NCBI GenBank assembly: GCA_905160935.1
Contig: CAJHZI010000461.1
Coordinates: 768,501-832,500, forward strand
Length of the DNA stretch: 64,000 nt
Reading direction: 5' to 3'
Source: Enchytraeus crypticus
Taxonomy: Eukaryota; Annelida; Clitellata; Enchytraeida; Enchytraeidae
A program made the position numbers and the translations under genes. A model generated the notes under the pieces. The model worked only from the letters and a program-made list of their open reading frames with translations. It was not told where the DNA came from and searched no databases. Every line of letters begins with the position of its first letter. The stretch's first letter is position 1. This document shows, in pieces, positions 41,000 to 52,350 of this stretch.

Positions 41000-41895
41000 C
41001 TTAAGTCTCTATTTATTTCAAAGAACCAAAATTGCTAATTCCTCCATCTATTTTCAAAATCTTGCTCTCACTCCTACTCCCAAGGCTAAAAACCTTGGTG
41101 TCATGTTTGATGAAAATCTTGACTTTAAATCTTATATCTCATCTGTCTGTCGTTCATCTTTCTTCCAAATTCGTCAAATCAGACAGATACGGTCATCTCT
41201 TAATAAAAATTCATCCATAATTCTTGCCAACTCAATAGTTCATTCTAAACTTGACTACTGCAATTCATTGCTATATGGTTTACCTTCTTCTTCTCTCATG
41301 CGTTTGCAACGCGTTCAAAATACTCTAGCACGTGTTGTCTGTCGATCCTCGAGGCTTCAGGCCACTTCTAGTTCCTTGCTTAATAACCTTCATTGGCTTC
41401 CTGTAGTTCAAAGAATTAAGTATAAAATTTCTTCGTTTAACTTTCAAAACACTCCTTTTTGGTAAACCTTCTTACCTTTCTGATCTCCTAATCCAATATC
41501 AACCTTCACGTAAGCTTCGTTCTTCTGATACCAAACTGCTCAAAATTCCTAATATTCTCACTTCGTTAGGTTGACGTTCATTTTCTTTCTCCGCTCCTAC
41601 TGTTTGGAACTCTCCGCCTCCTGATCTTCGCTCATGTTCTACTACTTCCACTTTCCGTTGTAAGTTGAAAACACATCTCTTCCCACCATAGATTTTAGTT
41701 CATCTTGCCTGACTGTTTTTTTGATCACCGGACCGGCACTGTTTAGGATCTTTTATTTCTCTTCAGCACGTGTTTTTTTCAGATCGTTTGGGGTGAATCG
41801 ATTTGTAGTGACATGTGATGGGGGGACGTCCCTGACATCATCCTTGTATGAGGAAAAGGAAGTTAAACCTTTATTATTTATTATTTATTATTATT
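41000..41895 (+). mobile_element. CR1/L2-like LINE, 3' part, frameshifted
   Basis: Encodes the end of a reverse transcriptase: KAKNLGVMFDENLDFKSYI, HSKLDYCNSLLYGLPSSSLM, RLQRVQNTLARVV and NNLHWLPVVQRIKYKI. A frameshift near 41430 and later stops break it. The 3' UTR ends CCTGACATCATCCTTGTATG, then GGAAGTTAAACC and a TTATT-rich tail. Confidence 0.85.
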
Positions 41896-42054
41896 ATTAT
41901 TGGCTAAATATTTGTCCCTGGACTTACACTGACTTCTTCTGAGAAATTGGTCCTATGTTGCTTGCAAAATAATTGAATGAGCTAAGTCAAATAGGTTGAC
42001 TACAGTGTGATATATAATATAATATAATATATAGTTCACTGAGAATGCATTTGA

Positions 42055-42295
42055 ATGTCTCAATAAGATAACGTCATGAAGTTTTAAATAAGTTTTAAAT
42101 GACAGATCCTTAGGTGAATTTAACTGGTAGGATCGATTCTTGACCTTGCTAATCTGAGAGTAAAATCTCGGATATTTATTGGACTGGTTACAAGGAAAAT
42201 GGAATAAATTGCACGCCTATAGGATTTAACATGTGGTAGTAAGTGATAGATATCAACGTAATTGATCGTTTCACTATAATGTATGCTATATTATT
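42055..42295 (+). mobile_element. SINE-C
   Basis: Body TCTGAGAGTAAAATCTCGG, AAAATGGAATAAATTGC and AGATATCAACGTAATTGATC, with a duplicated GTTTTAAAT in the head. It is followed by (TTA)n and family D. Confidence 0.75.
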
Positions 42296-42297
42296 AT

Positions 42298-42473
42298 TAT
42301 TATTATTTGGTGTAAAGAACCTGAGGTTGGATAAAATGATTCAAGCAATACGTGCTGAATCGCCGCCCGGCTACTCGAGGTCACCAATCGGCTTAAAAGA
42401 ACTGCTGAAGCAGTCTGCATTAAATCTTTGCAAAGTCATGGAAAGCCTTTGCCAAAGAAAAGAGGTCTCTCAC
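42298..42473 (+). mobile_element. Family D repeat, full copy
   Basis: GGTGTAAAGAACCTGAGG, CCGCCCGGCTACTCGAGG, AGTCATGGAAAGCC and AAAGAAAAGAGGTCTC. It follows a SINE-C exactly as at 15948. Confidence 0.6.
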
Positions 42474-42577
42474 TAATCGCCGGTTTGCTCTGCAATAAGT
42501 CTGCCTATGCCATTAATAAAGTCAACTCTTTCGGGATTCATCATGGTTGCAATGGCCACCGGATCAACTTCATATCC
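42473..42577 (-). CDS. Unassigned terminal exon, possible
   Basis: After an acceptor-like gtccttag the minus strand stays open for about 34 codons and then stops: YEVDPVAIATMMNPERVDF, then INGIGRLIAEQTGD. The composition is that of a real protein and unlike the surrounding repeats, but I do not recognise the family. It could be the last exon of an unseen minus-strand gene, an exon fragment carried by a repeat, or chance. It sits between family D and a TA microsatellite. Confidence 0.3.
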   Translation of the reverse strand, partial: GYEVDPVAIATMMNPERVDFINGIGRLIAEQTGD

Positions 42578-42579
42578 TA

Positions 42580-42680
<101 letters not shown>

Positions 42681-42849
42681 GTATAATGCAAGAAGGTTAT
42701 TACTCTATGGTATAGTGTATATAATGTAAATTTGTTATTATAAATTATTTTAACTTTGTTTACCATTGCTCTGTTTTAGTTTATTTACAAATCAAAATTT
42801 CTTCTCATTTCTTGTTTACCACTAAATTATCGGTGCTGAATAGTATTTC

Positions 42850-43025
42850 AAAATCTCTCTTTCTCTCTTTCTTTCTTTCTTTCTTTCTTTCTCTCTCCCT
42901 CTCTCTCTCTCTCTCAGTGCACTGCCTACTGGCAGATCCACGGTATATAATTCTTCTATTCTTCTCTATCATCCGTTTTTCTCTTCGTGTCTACACTTGA
43001 GGAGAACTTTAAATCCTCTAGCAAT
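42850..43025 (-). mobile_element. RTE-like LINE terminus next to a (CTTT)n/(CT)n tract
   Basis: A CT-rich microsatellite (about 42857-42916) is followed by AGTGCACTGCCTACTGGCAG, the minus-strand 3' terminus of the RTE-like family, cut off after about 100 bp. Confidence 0.75.
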
Positions 43026-43574
43026 AGGCTACTCATTCTTGTTATTATATATATATAATTTTCTTAGGTATATATTTCATATTTACCGTACGAGGTGGGT
43101 CCACTCATAGGAGGTGGGTCCACCTATGCTTACCTCAGCTTTGACTATCATATACTTTGCAGAGGCGTCATTCCCTTAGAAAGCTATCCTGCATGTTTAC
43201 CATTATTATCCTGTTTATAACCTTTCACAATTATGTATTTTAAATACTTGAATAAAATATTATAGATAAAATGTGTATATATTGTTAATTAAGTATATTA
43301 TGGATAAAATATGTATATTTTATAAATTAAGTTTCTCAAGAGGTACTAAAATATACTTAAATATTTTCTAATGTTTTACTTTTTAGTAGTTGAAAATTTT
43401 CCGAAATATAGTAAAGAATTTTTCTAAATACTCTACATTTTAACTTTATTATGCTTAGCAAGTTAGTAATTTTTACATTTGCCATTACTGCTTTCTTCTT
43501 TAGTGATTATATAACTGTTTTGCTATTTCCCAACAATAATTTTTTTTGCACATTTGTTGGGTAATGAGGTCAAG

Positions 43575-43770
43575 TTATAGGCCTACTAAAAGAGGTCATC
43601 GACGGCAGAAGGCCGAGGTTAGGAATATTAAATGATTTAAAGATCCACTCGATCACATGTGGACATGAAGAGGAAAGCGAAAAAAGTGAAGAGTGGAGGT
43701 GTTATATACTATGAACCTGGCAGCATAGAGAGAGCTGTGCAATGGAGTAGTTGGAAAGAGAGTTGGTTTA
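43575..43770 (+). mobile_element. RTE-like LINE, 3' end
   Basis: AAAAGAGGTCATCGACGGCA, then GATCACATGTGGACATGAAG and GAGTGGAGGTGTTATATACT: the plus-strand version of the family terminus. Confidence 0.7.
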
Positions 43771-43874
43771 AAAGTTTAACAAGGTTAAGAAGGTAAAACT
43801 CGTGACTGGAGAGTAGTGTCGAGATGTAATGTCTAGTAAATATTAATATTTACTTATTTTTAATTTATTACTAA

Positions 43875-45425
43875 TAATAACAACAATAAGAGTGCTACAG
43901 TCATCAATGACAACATCGAGCACTATTGAGACAAAATCAAGCCGGCGAGCAAAAAAAGAAGGTCCAAAAACGTTGCAAATTCCAAAATCCAGAAATTCAG
44001 TCCAAAGTAAAGGGAGTTAAAGAAGAGGTGGTTGAGGCGCAGGTCGCTGCTCATGGACACTGGATGGAAGAGAGATGGAAAACATAGGTCTTCAACTGCT
44101 TATGGAACTGCTCATAGGAAAGCAAAGGCTGATGTGATTCAAATGAAGATTTCCGAAGATTGGATGGAAGAGAATTCCAGATCTGAGGTGCAGCATGCTG
44201 GAAATAACGATTAGATAGCTTAGAGCGTGAAGGTAAGCTAGGTCTCACAAGAGTAATTAACTTAGAAGACCGAGTAATAGCAGGCTGCATCACTTTAATC
44301 AAGTGAGACATACAAGTTTGTCCAGGGATGGTGATGAACTTATAAGTAACGAAGCTGTTTTGTAAATGATACGCTCTTTAATCGTTAGCCAGTGCAAAGA
44401 CTTCAAAATAGGCGTAACATGTGAGTACTTGGAACTACAAAAAATTGCTCGCGCAAGAGAATTCTGAACAAACTGCAACCAATCAATCTCACAGCCAGGG
44501 AGATTTAAAAACAGGGAATTGCAGTAGTCCAACTTCGATTGCACAAGAGCAGCACCAATTGTGGCAGCTGTCTCACGTGACAAATATGGACGTATTCGAC
44601 GAAGATCACGGATATGGAAGAGACATGCTTGTGAAGTTTTAGTTATGTGTTCGTGGAAGGTTAGGTGTTTATCAAGGATAACACCGAGATTTCTCACAGA
44701 AGAAACAGGTGATATTTTAATACCCGAAGATAACGAAAGAGTTTCCCATTCAGCTTCAGAAGCTGTTGAGGTGTCCCGACCAACAAGAATTCAGTCTTAG
44801 ATGGATTAAGTGCCAAGAAATTAGCAGACATCCAAGAGGATATAGACTGAAAACTTTGTTGCAGGAGGGTTTCAGCATTAGAATAGGAGTTAGGGGTGAA
44901 ACAAGTGTACATTTGAGTGTAATCAGCATATAGTTCATGATCAAGAGAATGAGAAGAGATTAGAGTGCTTAGGGGTGTTGTATAGAGGTTAAAGAGGATA
45001 GGGCCAAGAACGGAGCCTTGAGGCACACCGTACTTTAAGTGAGAAGGCGAAGAGATGTACTCCATCACTTTCACACTAAAAGAACGATCCGTCAGATAGG
45101 AGGAAAACCAATCAAGAACAATTCCACGAACACCAAACCAGGAAGAAAGACGTTCCAGAAGAATATTGTGATCAATGGTATCAAAAGCAGCCGAAAGATC
45201 AAGCATACATAATCCAGTTAAGCGTTGTGTGCACATGGCATTAGCAATAGAATTGCACACAGATAGAAGGACCGTTTCAGTTGAACGATGCTTAGTATAA
45301 GCAGCTTGATGCTTATTGAATAGATCATTGTAAGAGAGATGAGTAGAAAGCCTCTGAAGAACAATTTTTCAGTGAGCTTAGATATGTATGACAGATTAGA
45401 TATAGGCCTGTAATTCGACAATAAT
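43875..45425 (-). mobile_element. CR1/L2-like LINE, 5'-truncated and inactivated
   Basis: Minus-strand reverse transcriptase in several frames: MSNYRPISNLSYISKLTEKL, LSAAFDTIDHNILLERLSSW, GVPQGSVLGPILFNLYTTPL, YADYTQMY where the catalytic YADD is expected, LVQSKLDYCNSLFLNLPGCE and FQHAAPQIWNSLPSNLR. Frameshifts separate the pieces and the second catalytic Asp is replaced by Tyr. The 3' end lies near 43880 beside an AAC/AAT-rich tract. Confidence 0.9.
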
Positions 45426-45569
45426 TCCTTATCCAGTTACTATTTACAATATTTTAATATTTATTATATTGAGGTTGATCTGAGTCCCGAGAAATGCGGC
45501 TAATCATGATTTTTACTGTGCACAATTTAACTGCTTGCAATCCAATCGCAAAGCGCGTAGCTATAGTTT

Positions 45570-45695
45570 GTCAAGTTTAACCTCAGTTTTCTGTTCGATG
45601 GCATGTCAGTGACGTAGAGAGTTCTGGATTTGAACCCTGCTTCTACTGATCTGCTGTCAACCACCATGCCAACAAGCTACTGGCTCTGACCTTGG
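45570..45695 (-). mobile_element. SINE-B, diverged
   Basis: Minus-strand copy with GGATTTGAACCCTGCTTCTA, then TACTGGCTCTGACC at the head end. Confidence 0.6.
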
Positions 45696-46023
45696 GCAAT
45701 GGTTCTACCTTTGGAACTATTATTTACAAATTTATTATTTATATAAGCAGTAAAGGTTTTCGATTCATATCATAATTATGCTGTAGGACTAGTTATACTA
45801 ATGTCATTTTATGTTTTACTACTTTTATTATACAGAATGCAAACATAAACAGAAAGATATAAATTTATTATGATTTGAATTAAAAATCTAAATTAAATCC
45901 CATTAAAATTTTTTAGATGCTCATTGAAATCATTTGTCTTAATAATTATGAAGCTTCATTCGTGACAGTGTATATTATATAGGAAGTAAGGGTTAAAATC
46001 ATTGCCTTTTTACTGAGGTCGGG

Positions 46024-46881
46024 ATGGAAAGAACACTGTATGAAGATGAAGTCTCTTGTAATATAAAAACTGACTTAATGGATAACTCTCAATCAATAGA
46101 GGATGCTAGAAACCTGATGGCTGGTATCGGATTATCTTTTCTGCGTGATAGAGACATAAAAAGCTTTCACTTCTGGCTCTCTCGATGTGGATTTACTGAA
46201 CATGATGTACCATTAAATGACACCATATCTGCTGTAATTGATGTAGCCAGTGTCAAGACAGAGGTTTTCCCACAAGAACCAATAGCTGTTGTCTCTGACA
46301 CTAACATAGAGAGTTCAACATTTCATAGATCTGAAGATGTGACTACTAAAAAAAGAAGAGGTCGACCTAGATCTAATGCACTATCCACATTGAGTAAAGG
46401 TACTGAGTCAATTGTTAATGTTGTGAAGCCTGTCCGGCAGCAGAGACTCAGGAAAGCTTCCTCTCTTAATACTAATTGTAATGTTGCTTTAGGTGCTAAA
46501 AGAGGCAATGTAAAAGAAAAAAGAATTGAGAGTAGTAAGAGCCAAACTTTGAGTACTGTACAGATTAAAGAAGAATGTGAAGATGTGAATGTTGAAAACA
46601 AATGTAATGAAATTATATCTTCAGCTGAATACTTTGTAAATATTGCAAGTGAAGCTGAACTGAAAAATGCCATTTCTGACGATGAGATCCGATTGGCTGA
46701 TAATATGGAAGATTGTGATACAGAAAAGTCCGTGAAAAGTGACGTAGGGGAAAGGAGTCTCTTCTTTCTCAAGTTTAGATGTATTTTATGTATGGAGTCA
46801 AGTGAGGAGTTTCCATCATATTATACGCTCTCCAGACACATCATCAGATGTCATCTTACTACTGACTCTAAGCTCAATGAG
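46024..46881 (+). CDS. Zinc-finger gene exon 1
   Basis: 286 residues: acidic N-terminus, AT-hook, and finger 1 (FRCILCMESS, then LSRHIIRCHL). Donor AATGAG|gtgaga, phase 0. Confidence 0.9.
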
Positions 46882-49800
46882 GTGAGAATTACATAATTGA
46901 CTTCTTTTAATTAGTAATGAATATGTGAGAATTATGCTAAAATGAATTTGCATTGTGCATAAACGTTCTTTTTCTCTCACAAAATGGTATGAAATGCATT
47001 TAATTTTAATAAAATTTTATAAGGTGGCAGAACAACAGTCCAGACTGGTTTTCTGTAGATCCACTTTACAGAATAATCATGAATATTTCACCCACCTAAA
47101 TAATAAGGACCAAAAATTAACTTGTAAAAATAATACTTAATTATTTTACAAAAACATTTAATAAAATTTTTCTTTATAAAAGCAATTAGGACAACTTAAA
47201 ATAACTAGTGGAAGAAAGTTTACATATAATTTGAATTTAATTGGGCTACGGTAGCAAACTATTTGCTTTTAAGCTGTCAGAAGCAATTTCTCAACAACTG
47301 TTATCCCTTTGTAGATAAGATATTCGATACAGAAATATTCTGTATATTCTGTATATGGAATTATCTTAAAGCTTCAATTATATTTATTTCTTTGCATATA
47401 TATTAGTTTCTGTCAGCATCAACTCTTTCAAGGATGTATTAGTGAGCTTTAATAAACATTATTTTCAGGTAATAACATGTCCAATGTGTGATATGGTGAA
47501 GAAAGTTGCGCGTGGAGTGCGTAGGACGGTTCTTGCACGAATGTTGGTCCACATGATGAAGAAGCATGGTTGTGCACTACCTGACTATATACAACCTTTC
47601 CAGTGCTTGGTGAATGGTTGCAGTTATACAGCGATACTTCGGTACGAACTCCTTCGTCATATGAGCAGACATTCTGGAAAGAAAAAGATTCCTTGTGACA
47701 GGTATCATTTGCAGGCATGACATGTGCTGTGCAGCTAAGATCATACATGGATTAAAATGAATAAGAACACAATAAACAATAATAATGAAGAAGAAGAATA
47801 ATAGTAAAGTAATAGTAAAGAATAATAGTAAAGTAATAATAAAGAATAATAGTAAAGTAATAATAAAGAATAATAGTAAAGTAATAATAAAGAATAATAG
47901 TAAAGTAATAATAAAGAATAATAGTAAAGTAATAATAAAGAATAATAGTAAAGTAATAATAAAGAATAATAGTAAAGTAATAATAAAGAATAATAGTAAA
48001 GTAATAATAAAGAATAATAGTAAAGTAATAATAAAGAATAATAGTAAAGTAATAATAAAGAATAATAGTAAAGTAATAATAAAGAATAATAGTAAAGTAA
48101 TAATAAAGAATAATAGTAAAGTAATAGTAAAGAATAATAGTAAAGTAATAATAAAGAATAATAGTAAAGTAATAGTAAAGAATAATAGTAAAGTAATAAT
48201 AAAGAATAATAGTAAAGTAATAATAAAGAATAATAGTAAAGTAATAATAAAGAATAATAGTAAAGTAATAATAAAGAATAATAGTAAAGTAATAATAAAG
48301 AATAATAGTAAAGTAATAATAAAGAATAATAGTAAAGTAATAATAAAGAATTATAGTAAAGTAATAATAAAGAATAATAGTAAAGTAATAATAAAGAATA
48401 ATAGTAATATTCATAGTGTTTGATGAAGTTCTTTCTCTGGAAACTTTAGTGTCATGTTTTATGTCTAGCTTCTGCGTTGTACAAGTTTTATGCTCAAGTT
48501 GGTAACATAGTTCTCTAGAAGGAAAGGTCATGGGTTCACATCCCAGGTGGACTATCTCTGACAGTATCCTTGAAGTACAGAAAGCACTACACTTGCCTTA
48601 AAGTTTTATTTAAAACTTAATCTGTTTAATGAGCATTTGCATCCGTTAGCTTTGTTCTCTTGAGCTTAATATTAAAAATTTTCTCATTAATAGTTGGACT
48701 TTTTCATTTGCTTTCTCTCACTGTTGCTTCTGCTCTATTGTTTCAACTTCTTGCGGCTTAAAACATCCTTTAATATCAGAAATTATAATAGATATCACAT
48801 ATATGTATTTTTCCTGGCAGATCTTGATCACAAGCCGATTGGCAATATTTTTGAATCACTATCTCATTCTGTTTATATAATTTAATTGCATAAATATTGT
48901 GTCTTCTTGTTAGCGTACACTAAATTTGTCACAGGTTTTGTTTCTTGCTTGTTGACTGGTTGTAATTCATATTGATCTCTAAAAAATTAACCTGTCATGC
49001 TTTCACTGTTGAAGGTCAACACATTAATTCATGCACTTAGTCTGTGCAAATGATGTAATGTTTATTCTGTGTTCATTTAGTAGCAGTTTGTTTTGATAAA
49101 ATTTTTGAATTAATTGTTAAGATTTAGTTAATAAGATTTTCACTGAACACTTCGAGACAGGTTAATCATTTATATATAATAAAAATGGTAATTTTAATTT
49201 ATGATGGTATGTATCAATTGTATATTTCATGACATGCAATGCTTATAGGTTTAGCTGTTAACCTAATTTAGTAAATCTAGATTAACAAGGATGCTCTATG
49301 TGCTTACGCGAAAATTGTCAAGTGTTAGTGAGATTGTGTATTCAATAACAACGGGAACTTTTTTATATACTAAGCATCTTTTAAGACTTTAAGGTCTCTT
49401 CGCTAAATGAAACAAGCAAAGTCTCACATTGATAACGAAATAACTTCATTAGTTTGGAGTTCAATAAATGTACAGGTCGGCTGCAAATAAGAAACTGTGT
49501 ATACTACTGATTCACAACTTTTACAGTATAGTCACCTTTTAGTCTTTTTACAACACATTCAACTTTGTATATTGATTGTTTCCAGAATTCTGCTGGGGAC
49601 AAATGAATTTAAAATAATATGAAATACATGGAAAGTGTAAAACACATAAAATGCGATGCAATTCTCTTTGAATCACAAAGTTTGTGTTTTTATCCTACAG
49701 TGTTTGTGTGTTTAGATGTGGTCGCATTATGAGCAGTAGTGCTACTCTGCTCTATCATCTGAGGTACACCTGTCATCCTGTAGGGGCTGCGCCTGAGGAC

Positions 49801-51276
49801 ATCATGAACGTCGTCAATTCCAGGGAGAGGTTCCCGTGCAGTCTGTGTAAGAAGTCTTTAATCAGTCGTCAAGCGCTAGAGAAACATGTCCAGAAAGCGC
49901 ACGAAGGTCGCAGGTTGGTTCATTGCTTGACTTCGAGTATATACTCGTTTAGTAGTGTGATTCATTAGGTTTCTAAAAATCAATCAGTGCAGCGTTTAAA
50001 TCCATCTAGGTTAGTTGATCTCTGGTAATTATGTTATTGAAAGTTAAAGCAAACATTATACTTGCCTCTAACTTTTATAAAAATAAAAATAAAAAATCTA
50101 ACTTTTATAACGTTTTAATAAAATTAATTCTAATCTGGTGTTTGACCTACATGATTCTCTCAACCATCATTGTTGTTTCTCGATTGATTGCTTGATGCAG
50201 AGATTTTCTGTGCTCTCACTGTTCCGACGCTTTTGCAGAGAAGCGCGAGTTGATCAACCATGCTTTTCGTAAACATGGCGTCAACATCACTAACAAGCCC
50301 ATAGTTAGTTGTACTGAGTGCCCATTCAGGACTGTTATACCTTCTGCACTGAAAACCCACTTCCATCTCAATCATACTAAGGAAGGGAAACCCCAGTGCA
50401 ACGTTTGTGGACGAGTCTGCAGCACTCCTTGTACGTCACTCATCTTTATTCAGTATTTTATAATGCTTATTATATTTATTTCTAGTAGGAAGTTCCTGGT
50501 GTGTCTTGGAATTATTAGCTTCCTCGTTGAATGATTGCTACAATATACAAACTGTGTTAGTGCAGTGAAAGATTTCTGAAAGTTAGATTGGTGCAGTGAA
50601 ACATTCCTAGCAGTTGGCCTATTTCAATAAATAGACAAGTTATATGAAAGTTCCTACCATAAAGGAGCCATGTCATAGGTAGTCATAAAGTAGGTGATAT
50701 CGCCCCTAAGCGGCGGAGCCATACCAGGGGCGGTGGTGCAGTCTGAAAAAATTGGGAGTGGTGAGACAGCCTAAGGTAGCAGTTGAAACACTGAGAAGAA
50801 ATTTAAATATGGCAGCTGTAATGTTTAAACAGAAATCTGCTTATTTTTGCTTACTATATACAGTTTATAGTTATACATTTCTTCTTTAGGGCTGTTATTA
50901 CCGTTAAAAGCTGCCATTTGAATTTCAGATTGTTTAGACAATAGTGTATTAAGAGTATAGAAAAAATCTATCGTCACTTCATCAATTCAATCTTCTTCAT
51001 ACAGAAGTATGAAGAAGTACCTGTGATTGAAATTGAAGAAGTACCTGTGTTGTGTGTGCAGGGGTATTAAAGCGACACATGGATTGTCACGGAGAGAAGA
51101 ACCTGAAATGTGACAACTGTAGTTATGTGACTGCACATAGATCGACGCTAGAGGCTCACATCAGAGCCCAGCACGCGGGATATCAGTATCAATGTAATCA
51201 GTGTGGATACACTACCGGATACTCCGCTAATCTACGCAAACATAAGAGACTAACATGCGACAAACGATTTCGTTAG
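46024..51276 (+). CDS. Ten-finger C2H2 zinc-finger protein with an AT-hook
   Basis: Exons 46024-46881, 47469-47701, 49716-49913, 50201-50430 and 51062-51276 join in phase to 1,734 nt (577 residues plus stop). The N-terminal third is acidic and has an AT-hook, KKRRGRPRS (109-117), a minor-groove DNA-binding motif. Ten C2H2-type fingers follow (about 253-572). Fingers 1 and 2 have unusually long spacing, fingers 3 and 5-9 are standard (for example CSLCKKSLISRQALEKHVQ), and finger 10 ends in Cys (C2HC). Linkers between fingers are irregular, unlike tandem KRAB-type arrays. It is probably a nuclear DNA-binding regulator, but I do not recognise an orthologue. A TAA in frame at 45994 and GGG before the ATG support this start. 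Confidence 0.9.
47469..47701 (+). CDS. Zinc-finger gene exon 2
   Basis: Fingers 2 (ITCPMCDMVKKV, VHMMKKHG) and 3 (FQCLVNGCSYTAILRYELLR), and the first Cys of finger 4. Donor GACAG|gtatca splits finger 4. Phase 0 in, 2 out. Confidence 0.92.
47797..48412. repeat. 24-bp minisatellite, about 25 copies
   Basis: Unit AATAATAGTAAAGTAATAATAAAG shown in two parts: AATAATAGTAAAG and TAATAATAAAG. Copies are nearly identical, with a few G/A changes. It lies in intron 2 of the zinc-finger gene. Because 24 is a multiple of 3, both strands read open over the array. These are not genes. Confidence 0.97.
48413..49715. other. Rest of zinc-finger gene intron 2
   Basis: AT-rich, no coding segment. A tRNA-like element sits at 48485-48600. 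Nothing else recognisable to 49700. Confidence 0.65.
48485..48600 (+). mobile_element. tRNA-like SINE head or tRNA pseudogene
   Basis: GCTCAAGTTGGTAAC resembles an A box and GGTTCACATCC a B box, 44 nt apart. The acceptor stem does not close, so a working tRNA gene is unlikely. Confidence 0.4.
49716..49913 (+). CDS. Zinc-finger gene exon 3
   Basis: Completes finger 4 (CGRIMSSSATLLYHLRYTCH) and encodes finger 5 (FPCSLCKKSL, LEKHVQKAH). Of two nearby AGs, gtgtgtttag keeps frame and restores the Cys-x2-Cys pair. Phase 2 in and out. Confidence 0.9.
50201..50430 (+). CDS. Zinc-finger gene exon 4
   Basis: Fingers 6 (FLCSHCSDAFAEKRELINH) and 7 (VSCTECPFRTVIPSALKTH), and the first half of finger 8 (PQCNVCGRVCSTP). 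Acceptor gatgcag, donor CCTT|gtacgt, phase 2 in, 1 out. Confidence 0.92.
51062..51276 (+). CDS. Zinc-finger gene exon 5 (terminal)
   Basis: Completes finger 8 (WVLKRHMDCH), then fingers 9 (LKCDNCSYVTAHRSTLEAH) and 10 (YQCNQCGYTTGYSANLRKH, ending Cys). Stop TAG at 51274-51276. Confidence 0.92.
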
Positions 51277-51326
51277 AATTTACCAACTCAGTATTCCTAT
51301 ATTACAAGTCCAATGCCTGCAGGGGG

Positions 51327-51475
51327 ATAAATTATAAAGAAAAAATTATAAATTATAAAATTATAAATTATAAATTATAAAATTATAAATTATAAAATTA
51401 TAAATTATAAAATTATAAATTATAAATTATAAAATTATAAATTATAAAATTATAAATTATAATAGATAAATTATA
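51327..51475. repeat. AT-only tandem repeat
   Basis: Repeats of ATTATAAA/ATTATAAAATTATAA type directly after the zinc-finger stop, probably within its 3' UTR. Confidence 0.85.
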
Positions 51476-51489
51476 GCAACTGCTAAGGG

Positions 51490-51557
51490 AGTGACTATTT
51501 GGATCAAGATACGATTCCGGTCACTACCGGAATTGTATCTTGATTCAAACAGCCACT
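51490..51557. repeat. 32-bp hairpin
   Basis: Arms 51490-51521 and 51526-51557 with loop CACT. 28 of 32 positions pair and all four mismatches are transitions (G-T or A-C type). It lies between the zinc-finger stop codon and a candidate AATAAA at 51633. It could be a small foldback transposon, a miRNA-like hairpin or a structured 3' UTR element. Confidence 0.8.
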
Positions 51558-51632
51558 AAAAGTAACAAATTATGAATTAGAAGTTTACTCATTAATCCTT
51601 TGTTCCATATATCATAAATCAGTCTAAACTGA

Positions 51633-51638
51633 AATAAA
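51633..51638 (+). terminator. Candidate poly(A) signal of the zinc-finger gene
   Basis: AATAAA about 360 bp after the stop codon. Confidence 0.4.
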
Positions 51639-51717
51639 TTCTCAATTTTGTCTAATTATTCACATTTGTTGTTTTTAGTAATAGTTTTTGTTAGTGTTTC
51701 GTAGTAGTATATTTAAG

Positions 51718-51858
51718 TAAAAAAGCTGAAACTAAAAGCCAAATCAGTTTTCTGCTCGATACCAAGTCAGGATGGGGAGAGCACTGTTTTTGAAGATTTG
51801 AACCTTGCATCTACTGATCTACTGTCTATTTATCAATCAGCCAACGGCTCAGCCACTA
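51718..51858 (-). mobile_element. SINE-B, diverged
   Basis: Minus-strand copy: AAATCAGTTTTCTGCTCG, GATTTGAACCTTGCATCTAC and GCCAACGGCTCAGCCACT. Confidence 0.55.
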
Positions 51859-52245
51859 CTAAAGTTAAAATTGTCTTTACTAGTAGCTTTTATTGTAGCT
51901 GTGGTATATTTAGAAGTCTATTAATTGGCCAAGATGAAATCAGGCAGTAAATATATCTATCAAGGCATAATAACTTAGTTGTCTAACTGACGAATAAAGG
52001 ATCTTCAATAACTGTTCTAATGGCAGTTCATGTTTAAGTTATCAATTAATCCTCATATTACGTTTGATAAATGTTCTTTAGTCTATAGGGACCACTTCTG
52101 TGTATTTCTCTGAGGGTGTGTGTTGCGCAATAATGAGCAGCATTCTGAAGTGTGCATTCCGTGCTTGCTTTGATGCTGTTGTCTCTAACACTTCAATGAA
52201 TGCTGTGTTCTGTATTTTTGTTACTTATAAAGATGATATCATGTA

Positions 52246-52350
52246 ATGCTTTTATGCCAACGTTAGCAAGAGCATTCTGTTGGCGAGCGCCTAGACTACA
52301 AAAATTGATATAAAATTTTCTAATCCTAACCGTGGGTTCTAATGGATGAT
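52246..52350 (+). mobile_element. SINE-A, degraded
   Basis: CCAACGTTAGCAAGAGCATT, GTTGGCGAGCGCCTAG and a GATGATGATAATG tail. Confidence 0.5.

Noticed and set aside
46323-46772. Minus-strand frame of 149 codons
   Set aside because: Antisense to zinc-finger exon 1, with no protein-like features of its own.
47752-48531. Long open frames on both strands (YYYFTIIL and NNSKVIIK repeats)
   Set aside because: Both follow from a 24-bp tandem repeat inside a zinc-finger gene intron.
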